From NCBI GenBank assembly GCA_014621425.1, contig JAANBB010000246.1, positions 1 to 59,078 of the forward strand: DNA of 59,078 nt, in the 5' to 3' direction. This stretch comes from Cylindrodendrum hubeiense. Its lineage: Eukaryota > Ascomycota > Sordariomycetes > Hypocreales > Nectriaceae. Position 1 is the first letter of the stretch, and each line of letters begins with the position of its first letter. A program made the position numbers and the translations under genes. The notes under the pieces are model-generated. The model was given only the letters and a program-made list of their open reading frames with translations. It ran no database searches and was not told where the DNA came from. Positions 11,297 to 23,210 of this stretch are shown piece after piece.

Positions 11297-13128
11297 AAAA
11301 CGATTGGGCTGGGAGAAAGTATGTCTGGACTGGTTTTGGGCAAGACAATGGAATCCGCGTACAGCTCGGGACAATATATCAATACCCAGGTACGCAGGAG
11401 AGGAATTTTGGGTTGCTGTGGTTTGAGATGGCTCACCCAGCAGGGGGCTTGCAGTCGAGCAACCGAGCAAGGCAATGTTGCACTCGGGCCGACACATTTG
11501 CGAGACTCTACGAAGTACATGAAGCAAAGTTGGTGAGAAATCCTGTGCCTTTACAGCCACTCGCCTGATAAGATCTAATAAGAATGGAATAGCTGGTCCT
11601 CATAAGCTTGGAGGTCCTGTTCCCCACACACCTTGTTCAATCCATGAGAAGCGCCAACCGGCATATCGTAAGACCAAGGAATTCAACGGAATTCCACGGT
11701 GTTGTAAAATCAGAGCTAAGAGCCTCGACTCACATTGCATGAATATTGTGAGTGCGAGGACACCGTAGAATCCAGCTTTATCCTTTGCCGGGCGGACAGC
11801 ACAGGCAGTTGATCTACAGCCGCGCCCAGATTAATCTGCTGTGAAATGTGTCATCAGCCATTTTTAGCATCTCATTATAGAGATTTTGGCCTAGACAACA
11901 TTCATATCCATTAGACGTGATGGAAGCAAAGGAAGTTGGCCGTCCTCATGACACACTACCCATGAAAGAGTCCAGTCTGGTTTGCCATTGATCCTATTGC
12001 CTCTGAGGCGTCAAAATGACTGATAAAGTAACATAAGTAATGTCAGTAGCCCCACAAATTAGTTCCGTTGAGTATGAAGAAAGGAGACGCATAAGACTCG
12101 TGGCTAAGTCCTAAGAGCCCAGCTGAGGCTGTTTATTCTAGCGGTCATCATGTCTGTGGTTTAAGGTCGCCAATCCGGTAGGCTTATCCTATACCCTTCA
12201 CAGCCACGTCTTGCGAGATGTACATTGAAGAGACCCTAGACGTAGGACCCTATTATCTTCAACCGCCCCTTAATGCTTATTTGGGTATTTTATTCATCAT
12301 CTTCGCTTTTCTGGAAAACTCTGGTGGCAGTACGAGGCTCCAATCTCGTATGACTTTGAGCAAAGTGTGAAAGACGGCGAAGTAGTCCGATGCATAGGAT
12401 TGGTATTTGTTCGCCTTCTGAACATTCTACAATCTCTCAAGTTTTCGGCATTCTTAGTCTGCGACACGAACACAGCTACCACTTATAGCAATTGGGGGGG
12501 CGAGTTGAGGTCAACAGCTGGGTATGCCGGTTGGTCTTGGGTCTTGAGACTCGAAGAGTGAGGGCCCGCATCGATCGACTGTAGTTTTCGTAGTTGCATA
12601 GACGGTAATTGGCTAGGGGCGGGATCTGACTCTCGGTGAAATCATGGCCATCAAGTCGGGTAGTTTTAGGGGCGGTATTGGAGCCGAATTCGGTGGTAGG
12701 ACTTGGTGGAGAGGGCTTCGTGGGGAGGACTTCGTGGAAGGGACTTCGTAGGTACTCGGAATCGACTCATATTAGTCTCTTGGAAGAAATGATGTTAGAA
12801 TCTGATCCATGCTAAAGCAAAAGGGGTGATCAGAAGCCTGTTGCGAATACATCTAATCTCGGCGACTCGCCGTGTGGCCTTGTGGCCTTGGTCGACTCCG
12901 GTGCCAACCACCAACCCCCCTAACATCTATGATTATTAGTGACTACTGCTTCAAAGCATCTCAGAAAAGATACACTCGGCGGACTTACAGAATGAGTAGT
13001 TTGCTGTTGCAGAGGAGAAGCCGGTGGTAATTGGACGCCGTATGTCACTCCCGGGAAGGTCGTCCTCGCCTTCGGTCCAATAGTTCCGGACTTTCATCCG
13101 CTGGGAAATTGTGTAGAGGTGCCCCTGG
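11297..13128. other. Gene-poor region, left part
   Basis: No reading frame with coding character on either strand. Around 12700-12750 there is a loose array of a CTTCGTGG-like motif (gcttcgtgg, acttcgtgg, acttcgtag), and at 12870-12890 the word GGCCTTGT is repeated. No terminal inverted repeat or transposase fragment was recognised. Confidence 0.45.
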
Positions 13129-13164
13129 CCGCTGACCCGTCCGCTGACCCGTCCGCTGACCCGT
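13129..13164. repeat. Tandem repeat, 3 x 12 bp (CCGCTGACCCGT)
   Basis: Three perfect head-to-tail copies of a 12 bp unit, followed by a partial CCC. It lies in non-coding DNA. A TATA-like run (gtactatatacccc) follows within about 15 bp. Confidence 0.9.
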
Positions 13165-15896
13165 CCCGGTGGTACTATATACCCCTTAGCGCTTAGTTTT
13201 CTGTCGATAGATCTTAGGTTTGGGCCTGTGCGAGTTGTCATCATTGGTTGTCAAGATCGTCAGGGGTAGACATCTGTGACCAGGGGCCTCATAAATGTGT
13301 AGAGAGGGCTAACCGCCAGGTGCTTGTTGATACCGAGTAGTCGTATGTTAACTGACCCGTAATCCGGTCAACGATTCTCTCCGCCCTAAGGTATTCTGAG
13401 GCTCGGTTTGATGCTGTTTCACGGGCCGTCAAATCAGTAAAGCGGTTTGATAGTAGGAGACGTCTGAACTCACCAGAGATCTTGGTCTCGTCACATCAAT
13501 CTTTCAACGGCTACCACATGCTTTCTTTCCTCTGAAGGAGTATGGATCCAGGGATGAAATTGGTTGAATGGATTGTTTCTGTTCCGCTACAAACCAGATT
13601 TTGGACCAAAGAACTGGAATCAGGCCCTAGATGCTTTGTTGTAGTCGGATGAGAGTGCCCTGAGTGTTCCCCATCGCTGGAAAATTCAGGGCTGCTTCAA
13701 ACCCAAAGATGGGTTGAGCTGCGCCTTGGGTGTCTTTGGTGTCTAGGATTATCCTGCTGCCTTTTGAAAGGATTTCGAGGGTCGAGCCCCGTTGGCGAGG
13801 TGCCAGGTTAGTCCAAGATGGAGCTGGAGGGCGAGATGATGCTTCTGGCTTCTTCTGGGCACCCCCCCTCCCCCTCCAAGATGATTGTCGTCTCTCCCGC
13901 CCGAACTCGACTTCTAGTGGACATCTTTACCAGCGTCTGTAGTAATGATTCCGGTGGCCGTTTTGGTCTCGATTCCCCTTGAAATCCAGGCGCGCTCATG
14001 TCCTGAGCCCAAGGGGCTTGTAGGGAAGCGAAACTAGTGGCACAGTCGCGTCATGGCGATTGGAGATTGAAAATAGAGCAGGAGGCCCTGTCGAGGTGGC
14101 TGTTGATGTTCGAAGAGAAGGGTAACTCGCCACCGGAGAGGAGGGGTCCGGAGAATGACGCGGGTTGTTGGGATTCCTGTGCTGAAGGCGATCAGAAGGT
14201 AAGTGTCGATGATTATCTGGCTGGAGGCTGCTCTGAAGAGAGTTGAAAGTTAGCTTGACTGTTCGCTTCTCCGTCTCAAGACAGATTATAGAACGTACCC
14301 GTGGAGTGAAGATGCAGCTAGATTGCTTTGGAGGGCCCAGAATTCTCTGGGGCAGATCTTCTGAGAAGAAATGTGCAGCTGTGAAAGATTTCGACCGCGT
14401 GGGCCATAGCACGTGGAAGAGAGTAGTATCGACAAACGACTAGGTTTTCTCTCGCTCTTCATCCACCATTTTACTGGCTGGGACTTCAGTGTTTTAAAAG
14501 GAACTTCGGATTAACCACTACGAGCACTGGCCTGTGCCGAAGGGCTACTGCATCTGCGCACCAGCCAACCGCCCTTTCTTTGTTTCTCTCCCTCGAACTA
14601 GGACACTGACCGTAGCTAAATCTTTGGAGAGCTCAAGCCGTGAAAGATTTAACAAGGATGCGGTGGGCTTCTTACTGTCCGGTTTGTGCCAGGAAATCGA
14701 CCAGGGTCTTGTTCGGGGCTTGGTTCAGGGAGAACACACGGCTCGCCCGGGAAACTAGACACATAGAGCATCGACATATCTACAGGATCTTCCAATTTTA
14801 TGCGAGAGAAGAGGCTGCAGGAATGGCTTCTGATGGTGGGTTTCAACTGTGATGGTGCGTGGAGGCGCGTTGGGGCGTGCTGTAGGGGGTCCCACACTGA
14901 ATATAAGGCAACGATGATCGTTCCCAGCGCAAATGCATCCAATTTCTATGTACTCCTCCCACATCCGTCTGCTGGTATCGCAGTTGAAGATTTTAGTTGG
15001 TCTGAAGAGGAGAAAAGGGATTATGGGGCTGCAGCTGGTGATCACAATGCATGGTCATTTATGGATCCCACTCCAGGGGAATCTGGGCTGTGCCGGATGG
15101 TGTTAGAGACGATCAACAGCAACTGAAGACCACAATAACACTTGCAATGGCAGCAAAAGAGTGACTCGACCAACATTGTTCGTTGGATCGGGTAAATGGT
15201 CGGCCAAGAGGAAGGGCGTGGCCTTATGGATCGAGTGTGTGGCTAGTTGGAGACCTGCGGGACAATGCCGAGCAAAGCCTCACAGCTCATGAACATTGTT
15301 AGACCTCAATAGAAGAAATTCACTGGGCCCTGAAGGGGATTAGCCTGAGGATGTGTTGTTACAGCGGACAAGGTGGGCGAGCCGTTTGCCTCCAGCCGCG
15401 TCTCCTTATTGGAACACGCCTCGGCTCTAGTTGTCCTGCCACTTAGCCCCAATCACAGAAGCCTGCCTCGCTGCCTCCTGTTTGCACCCACCTGCAGCCG
15501 GGCTTTTCGCTTGTTGTTTTTGTTCTTCACCTTTCCCTCAACCTCTGCGAGGGCTTTCTTGGGCTTTCTCTTGCACTCCTCGCAACACAGGACGACAGCA
15601 TCCTCCTTGAGGTTATCCGTCTCGCCCTTGGATGCTCTACTCTTTCATCTCTTCATCTCTCTTCTTCGCATCAGTCTTCGTCCCGGAAACGTCTTCCCTG
15701 GGCGATATACCACTTCTCCCTTCGACACTTTCTTCTATCGACTTTCGTCTCTCCTCTTTGAGTCACCTCCATCAGACAACCCATACTCTCTCCCTTGCGC
15801 ACAACTACTCTTCTATCCTTTCTCGCCCCCCGCCAAAGAAGATCGACATCTCCACCCCGGTTCCTACTTCAGGAAGTGGGCCTCAGCCTCAGCATC
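13165..15896. other. Gene-poor region, right part, with CT-rich leader
   Basis: No supported gene between the 12 bp repeat and the F-box/ankyrin gene. The last 300 bases (about 15600-15890) are strongly pyrimidine-rich on the plus strand. That is typical of a fungal promoter and 5' leader and fits the start at 15897. Frames across it translate to Ser/Leu/Phe-rich low-complexity sequence and are not called. Confidence 0.5.
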
Positions 15897-17825
15897 ATGG
15901 AGTCACCTCTGCAGTCACGAGAGGGATGCATATACGTCAAAATCCCTCCCGAGATGTTGACGATGATTCTCGAAAATCTGGATGCAAACTGCCTTGCTAA
16001 GGCAGCTCGCGTGAATCGATTTACTTCACCTGAGGCAACCCGGATTCTGTATACGAGAGATGCTGAGGGACCGAAACAGAAATGTCCCAAATCGCCCCGT
16101 TCCCTCTTGTGGGCCTCTCTTATGGCTCCCGACAGATTTGGGGTCAGAGTGATTCAACTTTTCTGCTTCTATGGTGGCTCCGTCGACACTAGATTTCACT
16201 TGGAGGGTGCTTATTGCACCGCTCTCCACATTGCCGCAGCCAGAGGCAGTGCCCCGGTCGTCAAGGCGCTGCTCAAACACGGAGCTGACGTGAAAGCCCC
16301 AGCCAAAAATCTGGTCGATTTCCTTCGCCAATCTCTTCCGGGGCAGTTTGATCTTCCCGATTTCTCCATTTGGTTCATAGACGAACCAACTAGAAATGCC
16401 ATCAAGGGAAGCCTGTGGCTTCCTCTTTTCATACCGCTGTTAGAGGATCTGGACACTCCGAGATACAGACACCGAAATGTTGTAGGGAATCTCACTCGAG
16501 TCCGCCAGCTCTTGCTGAAATACGGGGCCCCCGGTTGCTTGACAGTCCCATTGACAGCCGACAACAGACCGAACCCTAACAGCACCCCATCGAACCCTAC
16601 CAGAGACTCACTTGTCGTCACCCCATTTCACCTCCCCATTCATCCAGATGCTCTAGAGGTTTGGTGTAATCGATTCCCGACTCTTGTCGGGTTTCAATGC
16701 CCGGGATCTGGCTTTACTCCTATCCACCTTGCCACAATGAACCAAAACCAAGCAGCGATTCCACTCCTCGGTTGGAAGGGGTGTCCTATTTCAAGTTTCG
16801 ACAGATGGGGGAGAACCCCAATCTATCGAGCTGTTGAAACGACCCTCATGTATCACTCTGGTGACTCGCACCACGATCCCTTCGAGGCTTTTAAAACCTT
16901 GATCAAATGTGGTGTGGATGTCAACCAAGTTCAAGGCGGCTTACATGATAATACAATTTTGATTAGAGCTGCGTCACTCATCCGTAACCGCTGGCAGTCA
17001 CGGGTTTCGTGGTTCAAGAAAATCATCCAGATTTCCATCAACAACGGAGCCAACCCAAATGCTCAAAATAGTCTCGGTTCAACGCTCTTGACAACACTTT
17101 GTCGAGCGATCAAGGCAACTAAAGGGAACGAATCCATTGCAAGGTATACCCTTAAAGTCATCAATGATTTTGGTGCAAATCCAAACATACCGCATCAGTG
17201 GCCCGCTCGCCCATCGGAGAGCCTGATCAAAATTGTCATCGGAACCAACGAAGCTCACCGATTTACTAAATCACTTGAAGTCATGGGTGTCCGGATCCTG
17301 TCTCATGAAGTCATTGAAGTCTTTAAATTGTGGGTAAAGACTCGGGGTTAGAAATCCAGATATGACGTCCTGGGACACCACGGAATGCAAATCCCCCAGG
17401 ATTCTATTGACAAAGCCTTCCACGATCTTCTGGCTACGAACAGCGCGGCTCAGTTCAACAGTCTCAGAGACATTTTCCCCATTAGTGGAGGACCAGAACA
17501 GTTGTTGTGGTTGTTCTTGCATGGCAGAAGCTCGAAACTCCCACAACTCGCCAAGAACATTGTGTCGGAGGCTGGCTTCAACCCCAACTACCTTCATGGG
17601 GACCAGAAAGGCTACCTGCACCTCATCGTGGACAATCTGCAGATGACAGCTCAGGTCTACCTAGAGTCCTCGGCCGTTGCCGATGCCAAGTGCTTCTTGG
17701 CAGCTGGCTGCCAGATTGATTTGCCAGATGGCAATGGCAATACCGCCCTTGCTCACTTGCAAACCTTTGACACGAAATTTCCGAAGTTGGAGAGCCTTTT
17801 TGAAAGACGGATGGCTCTGGTTTAG
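15897..17825 (+). CDS. F-box/ankyrin-repeat protein
   Basis: The first exon (15897-17333) opens with an F-box-like segment, VKIPPEMLTMILENLDANCL, followed by ankyrin-type helices such as CTALHIAAARGSAPVVKALL and GFTPIHLATMNQNQAAIPLL, then several degenerate repeats. The frame meets a TAG at 17349. A 66 bp intron, 17334-17399 (donor GTAAAG, acceptor CCCCCAG), removes it and joins in frame to a second exon, 17400-17825, whose sequence also reads like ankyrin repeats (AKCFLAAGCQIDLPDGNGNTALA). The spliced protein is about 620 aa. Proteins of this build usually serve as substrate adaptors for SCF ubiquitin ligases and are variable accessory genes in fungi. The ATG at 15897 was chosen over an upstream in-frame one because the F-box follows at once and the upstream part is leader-like. 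The 3' end is uncertain, because related coding fragments continue to about 18240. Whether the gene is functional is not clear. Confidence 0.7.
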
Positions 17826-18240
17826 AGACAAACGTTGGGTCTTGGGAGCAAGTGACCCATATGTCACGGGCGAGGCGAAGTGTGTTGAAATGGATCGTCA
17901 AGGTGGTACCTATTCACCAAAGGCCTGCAAGGAGCAGGCGAATACGAGTCAAGGTTGTTCGGAATCGGCATTGAAACCTTGATGATGGCTGGTGCTTATG
18001 AACTGCAAATCTACAGAGAGGCTATGGGTTGGATTGGAAGCACATTGGAACGCAGTCGTCGCCCTTGAGGACAGGTGGTACAGATGTACCGAAGACTTGG
18101 AAATGGCAGGCGAGGAACGGTTGAGGTAGACTACCTCCAGGAAGCATTCGTCACCCTTGATGACAGGTGGCACACATGTACCGAAGACCTGGAAAGGGCA
18201 GGCGGAAATAGTTTGAGGCGTCTCCAAGAGAGTTAAGAGG
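17826..18240 (+). pseudogene. Decayed C-terminal part of the ankyrin gene, with an imperfect duplication
   Basis: After the stop at 17825, short coding-like pieces continue in changing frames. Two of them translate to nearly the same peptide: ALEDRWYRCTEDLEMAG (from 18061) and TLDDRWHTCTEDLERAG (from 18152). They are encoded by two direct repeats of about 51 bp that start 92 bp apart, so they lie in different frames. Each piece ends at its own stop. I read this as a former C-terminus broken by a tandem duplication that shifts the frame; an unrecognised intron is the alternative. Confidence 0.5.
18062..18204. repeat. Imperfect direct repeat, 2 x about 51 bp at 92 bp spacing
   Basis: Copy 1 begins CCCTTGAGGACAGGTGG at 18062 and copy 2 begins CCCTTGATGACAGGTGG at 18154. 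Both continue with close matches through TGTACCGAAGAC and GGCAGGCG. Confidence 0.85.
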
Positions 18241-19518
18241 ATCATTGGACGCATGTCAGGAAAGATGGATGCTTGCTGTTACCATCGTGTTAGAGACTTT
18301 ACAGGAAAATGATTGCTACTACAACTTGTGCACTCTAAGTTATATTCAATGACATTAAATACCATAGCAGTAGACTTTCTCGTAGATCAACGTCCCGTAT
18401 TGAATGCGGGCCGCATCAGCAAGCATCGTGGCCTTTGGGACTTGGCGTTGCGGACACCCTGCATGCAGGCCCAGAGAGACTCGACGACGTGTTGTCAGTT
18501 GGCACTCAGGTGCGGAACATCCAGGTAGCTACCAGCCCAGCAGTGCTTTCGGCATCTCCTAATCTGAATCAAACGAGGAGCAGGTTGGATGGTGACAGGA
18601 CTTTGGAATCGGTCCTATGCCCTGCTCTTCCAAACGGACCAATGAAGTCAGAGGGCTCGCAACATTCAGCTCGCCACAACCAACAGAGGGATCATTTTGC
18701 CTAAGGTTGATGGATTTTTTGCAGACGATCCAATCCAAGGTGAGAGGCTGATTCAGAAGGCTGATGTCCCATTCAGGTGGCATGGCCGAAAGGGGGGGGT
18801 AGCTCGAGCAGGGATTCGGCATTGTTGCCTTATTGTCCGCAATGCAGGAACATGAATAGGCTCAATGCATCTTGAGACCGAAAAAGGAAGATGAAATACC
18901 TATGTGTTGCACTTGTTGGCTCTGTTCACTGGTGGCCCTGGTCGTCGCCTTTGTGCTGCTGCGTGGCGCCCCCTCCCCCCTTCATCCTTGATCCATTTAC
19001 GTAATGTTGCTTTGGAGTTCATGGCTGAAGCTCTTTGTGTCAAGAATACGCACGAATCTTGGGGATTCTAAACCAAAAGAGGGGACATGCTGCAGTAGAC
19101 GATGGGGTCTTTGTAATGTGTGGATCGATGCGCAGCATTCTCCGCCCCTGGATTGTGTTGATGCAGTGGCTCTTTCATAGTCGAAATCTAATGATATAGT
19201 AGCTGAATACTGTTCTACGGAATATTCGCTCTTTTATCGAGTTATTGGTGTCTTCCCAAATCTGTTGTGGCTCGCAGTGATCTTGACGCCAGCTAGTGGT
19301 GGCCTCGACGGCTTGGAGGGGTGAGCGCCCTCCCTAAACCTGCCAACAACAACACCAGCAGTTACGGCACAATACCTTGTTACCGACGAAAGAACCCCTT
19401 CTCAGCAAGCATCCTGTGAGCTCAACCCCGTACTACCATGTCATAAATTCGATACCTAGGCCTTGCGTGCACATATGTATTGCTAACCGAAAATCAGCTT
19501 GCAGAAACTCAAGATTCC
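18241..19518. other. No gene seen
   Basis: About 1.3 kb with only short frames that lack motifs. Probably non-coding or too decayed to read. Confidence 0.4.
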
Positions 19519-20940
19519 ATGCACCCGACGCTCCCAATGAACCCTTCTTTTCAACGCGACGAAACAGATCCGACAACTGCGAATCGAATTACTACTATGC
19601 AGGGACGTATGCAACCTCACTCCATCGGTAAGCTCCATTCTCATCTCCAAAGCCAAGAGCGGTCACGAAGGGGGGGGCATGTTTTACCGCTTCGTCGGCA
19701 TCCGCTGGTTTCTCTGGGCCTTTGAAAACGGACTAGATTCACGCGACGCTCTTACAAAAGTGCTTTGCATTATCTCGTGGGCGTGGTGATGCTTGAGTCC
19801 TAGCTGCCCTTCAGAGAGAGAAATGGCGATGGCTGACGGGAAGAAGGACGAATGGGACCAAATCAGGCCATCATCACCGAACCGCGAGGACGCCTCCCGA
19901 CCCCCGAAGATGCCAGTAGCGATTCTACGTCCAATCATTGCCTGAATGCTACCTTCAGCATCCTGGGTGAAACTGGTGTGTTGGTCGATCTCACGTTCGA
20001 AAGAAGCACCTCGTTAGACTTCCACCTCCTTTGCTGGCCAGATTCAGTGACCTGCCCGACTTGGGTGCATCGACCAAGAAACATGCGTCGGCATTCAAAT
20101 ATTCAATGTGGCCCCTTCCTAGGCAATCAGCGACAAGGAGTTTCGAAATGCGGGGAAGTGCCGGTTTCCGACGGTCTCCCAGGCTTCTCACCAACTGCTT
20201 TGGCCGAAAAGGATAGGCACGACACTGCATAGATTGCACAATCGAGAGGCACAGCAAAGCGTCCTTCAAAGGTGAGTGGGCCTGCAGATGCAATGATCTA
20301 CATCTGATTCGACTTACATTGCTAACCGGTTCGAGCCAGGCCCTTGCCGATCCCACGACAGAGGACAAGTCAATGGACAAGTTCATGGACTAGAATGGCA
20401 AAAGTCCTCGTGATACCATCAGTATCGATAACCTCCATGGCTCTGGGGTCCTCAATGCAGAAGGACAGAGGAAAGGAAGCCGCGATAAGAGCACTTCTCC
20501 AAGTTGAAGACCGGCCGCCGCCGCGCCGCCGGCCCCCCAGATACTACCCCTACAACAGTCTTCCTCGATGCATCAACATTCCACTATTCTCTAGCCTATG
20601 CACTCGATACTTCCACCAACCCGATGGGCCGGATGCTCCGACCACGCCCTCATGAGCCGCATTCAGGTTGAACGTCCAGCGGAGCCTTCGGCGGAGACTA
20701 CGGATGTTGCTGACCGAAGACATGGAACAATTTCCAATCAACAGTGAGAAGAGGATACAGGGGAGAAAACTTAAATTTGTACTTTGTCTTGGTGCTAATG
20801 TTTACTATGGTTCTGTAGAAGCCTCCGGCGGAATGGGCCGCTCCTCTGTGCTCTTCGACACGCACTGAGATTCCCTTTCCGGACCGTCGACCGACAATAG
20901 CTTCTCGACCGTCCGTATCTAGTCGGCTATGCTGCATTAT
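19519..20940 (+). pseudogene. Probable remains of a spliced gene of unknown function
   Basis: Two well-formed fungal introns on the plus strand show that a gene existed here. One is 20272-20339 (donor GTGAGT, branch point TTGCTAAC, acceptor CCAG). The other is about 20743-20819 (donor GTGAGA, branch-like GTGCTAAT, acceptor TGTAG). A third possible donor, GTAAGC, follows a frame that starts with ATG at 19519. The sequence between the introns has protein-like composition (for example DTISIDNLHGSGVLNAEGQ, then Pro/Ala/Gln-rich stretches), but that frame has stops at about 20391, 20506 and 20596. The first is a TAG where a CAG codon would fit, which a C-to-T change would explain. I cannot name the family. 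Undetected extra introns remain possible. Confidence 0.4.
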
Positions 20941-21703
20941 CTCTGAAGCTGCGCGATATCCCTAGATAGACTTCAACTCCCAACTTCCGGTTTCCTACCC
21001 TCTAGTCCGAGCTCAGCGACTTAGCGAGGTGCTAGCCAGATCACTTATTAAGAGTTAAGACAGGGATCCCCAACTCCCCACGCAGCATCACTAGCATCGG
21101 CTTGTCTCACCTCCCGCGCCCCAGTTGCTGGATTAGGCAGGTTCCCTTGCTCTCTCCACACTTGGCGAGCGTCCACAGCCAAACAGCGCGCCGGGAGGTC
21201 AGCCGAGGTGCCAGTCGTGCTGCATCTGCGTGGCCCTGCCTTTGACGTTGACTGGACTCTTCTCCATGCCCCTGGGCTTGGCGGTCGACACCCCCATCGG
21301 CAGTGCAAACCAAAACGGCCCCTGCGCCGTGGAAACCCGATGTTCTTCTGCAAGGCCTGGGCTGGCATTGATGGAAAGTGGCTCCGCTGTGCGATAACAA
21401 ACAACAAGTGCCTATCGCGCGGCCTCGTGGGCGCGAGATCGACGAAAGCATCACACGGAACAACTCGAAAGAAGGTAGGTCGGTGAGTGTATCAGGAGAG
21501 GCGGCATGTAAGCGCCGAGTCCAGTGCATACGGCATCATCGGCCGACTTCAAAGGCCGAGGCAGGACAAACTCATTGTTGGCATTCGCGAGCCATGGGAC
21601 GAACGAGGACACTCCCGCACGACTATAAATCCCATACTAATCCTCTCTTTCGTCTCATCTTCTCCAAGCTCTGCACGCTACAGCACAAGACACCAGGATC
21701 AAG
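20941..21703. promoter_or_regulatory. Upstream region of the secreted HNH gene with a TATA box
   Basis: No gene is supported here. A TATA-like element, GACTATAAATC, lies at 21621-21631, about 80 bp before the ATG at 21704, with a CT-rich stretch (ctctctttcgtctcatcttctcc) between them. Confidence 0.5.
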
Positions 21704-22490
21704 ATGAAGTTCACCCTCGCCGCTCTCCTCGCCGTCTCCGGCGCCCTCGCTGCTCCCACACCGGAAGCGGTAAGTAGACTTACAGCCCTCAGGCAACCCG
21801 ATTGAATAGTAGTCTAATGTCCCATGTTGTACACAGCCTGGTATTCCCACTGAGGCCAATGCTCGAACCCAGCTCGCCGCCTTGACGGTTGCCACTCGAA
21901 CCAACACTGACACCTATGATCGGGACCTGTTCCCTCACTGGGAAACTGTCTCTGGAACCTGCAACACTCGGTATGAATCTCCTGCTTCGGTCCCGAAGAT
22001 ATTTCTGCTAACTGCTTGGGAAGTGAATTTGTCCTCATGCGAGATGGCACGAATGTCGTGACCAACAGCGCTTGCGCTTCAACATCCGGATCGTGGTACA
22101 GCCCCTACGACGGCGCGACGTGGACCGCTGCCAGCGATGTTGACATTGATCACATGGTCCCTCTGCAAAACGCCTGGGTGGTAAGTGCCAAATTGGAGAC
22201 ACCTCATCATCATGAGGTCATCGCTAACATCCCACCAGTCTGGAGCCGCCTCCTGGACCACCGCCAAGCGCACCTTGTTCGCCAACGACATCACCCGCCC
22301 TCAGCTTTGGGCCGTGACCGATGAAGTCAACTCGGCCAAGAGCAACTCCTCGCCCGATGTGTGGAAGCCCTCGCTGACCAGCTTCTGGTGCAAGTACTCC
22401 AAGAGCTGGATCGCTGTCAAGAGCTACTGGGCGCTCACCATCACCAGTGCCGAGAAGACGGCCCTGACTACCATGCTGGGATACTGTTGA
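21704..22490 (+). CDS. Secreted HNH-nuclease-like protein (DUF1524/GmrSD C-terminal type)
   Basis: Four exons (21704-21769, 21837-21970, 22024-22180, 22239-22490) give about 202 aa. The start MKFTLAALLAVSGALAAPTPEA is a clear signal peptide with probable cleavage after ALA, so the protein should be secreted. The mature part holds the block DVDIDHMVPLQNAW, the D-H-H/N arrangement of the HNH-like DUF1524 family. A downstream helix follows with TTAKRTLFANDI, and conserved Trp and Cys residues (FWCKYSKSW). Members of this family in fungi and actinobacteria are small exported proteins thought to be nucleases; activity has to be inferred. Four cysteines in the mature chain fit extracellular disulfides. 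All introns are short with consensus donors. Confidence 0.87.
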
Positions 22491-23210
22491 ACGGTTTCGG
22501 GACCAAATTTGTGTTGCCTTGGTTTGGGGATCCAAAAGCTGTTGGTAGTTACTGTGTACTGAGTCACAAGTATGTCTCTGTTTCCCGTAGCTGTTTTTAT
22601 GGGAGCATGCAAATGAATTCACTGTTATTTATCATCGATGTTACCGCTTTGGCTTGCTATGCAAACCCTTCTGTTGTTTCTGCGCAGCGATGTGAATTCC
22701 ACGGCCACTTTTCCAGCTCCTGTATCCTTTACTTGGGTCGGACTAGGAGTCAAGCTAAATTGCAGAATGTGGTAGTAATCAGTAACGCCGAGTACGACAG
22801 CTCGCATTGAGAAAAAGCACACGACGTACTTTGCAGTGTATGTGATCCCATATCTAGTGGCAGTGCAACCTTTGTGACGAGGCACGCATATTTGGTTGGT
22901 AGTGTACACAGTCAACAAAACAAACTAGTCCCTGGGTCCTCCGACTTGTGACCCAAAAATCGCCTTCTTCCTTCTCCATCCACAGAAGCTCAACTCACCA
23001 CGAACCCTTTGCCCATATTTCCAAACGTCACCTACTCTACCTTACTCCTGAAAGGTATGTTATACACTCTTTGCACTCGATTCAAGTTTGCCCTTCTTGT
23101 GTGAGCTGGCCTCGAAGACAGGTCTGCTTGGGTCCTCGTCAGAAATGCTCCGGTGCGTCTGCTACAGGTCTACGTCAAAGAAAGGTCCGATTAATTGACT
23201 TTGCATCACA
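22491..23210. other. No intact gene; possible 5' part of the GH16 relic
   Basis: The 3' flank of the HNH gene. From about 22940 on there are splice-like signals (donor GGTATGTT at 23054; a possible intron 23153-23211, donor GTGCGT, acceptor TCACAG). They may be 5' exons of the decayed GH16 gene that follows, but no start codon can be fixed. Confidence 0.35.

Noticed and set aside
11297..15896. Possible transposon in the gene-poor stretch
   Set aside because: No terminal inverted repeats, long terminal repeats or transposase-like frame could be seen by eye.
15373..15960. 195-codon plus-strand frame before the ankyrin gene
   Set aside because: It is a Ser/Leu/Phe-rich translation of a pyrimidine-rich leader and overlaps the F-box start in another frame.
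17349..17351. Nonsense mutation making the ankyrin gene a pseudogene
   Set aside because: A 66 bp intron with good borders removes the TAG and keeps the frame, so the stop is more likely intronic.
20327..20336. tRNA B-box-like GGTTCGAGCC
   Set aside because: There is no A box or cloverleaf upstream, and the sequence is the acceptor end of an intron.
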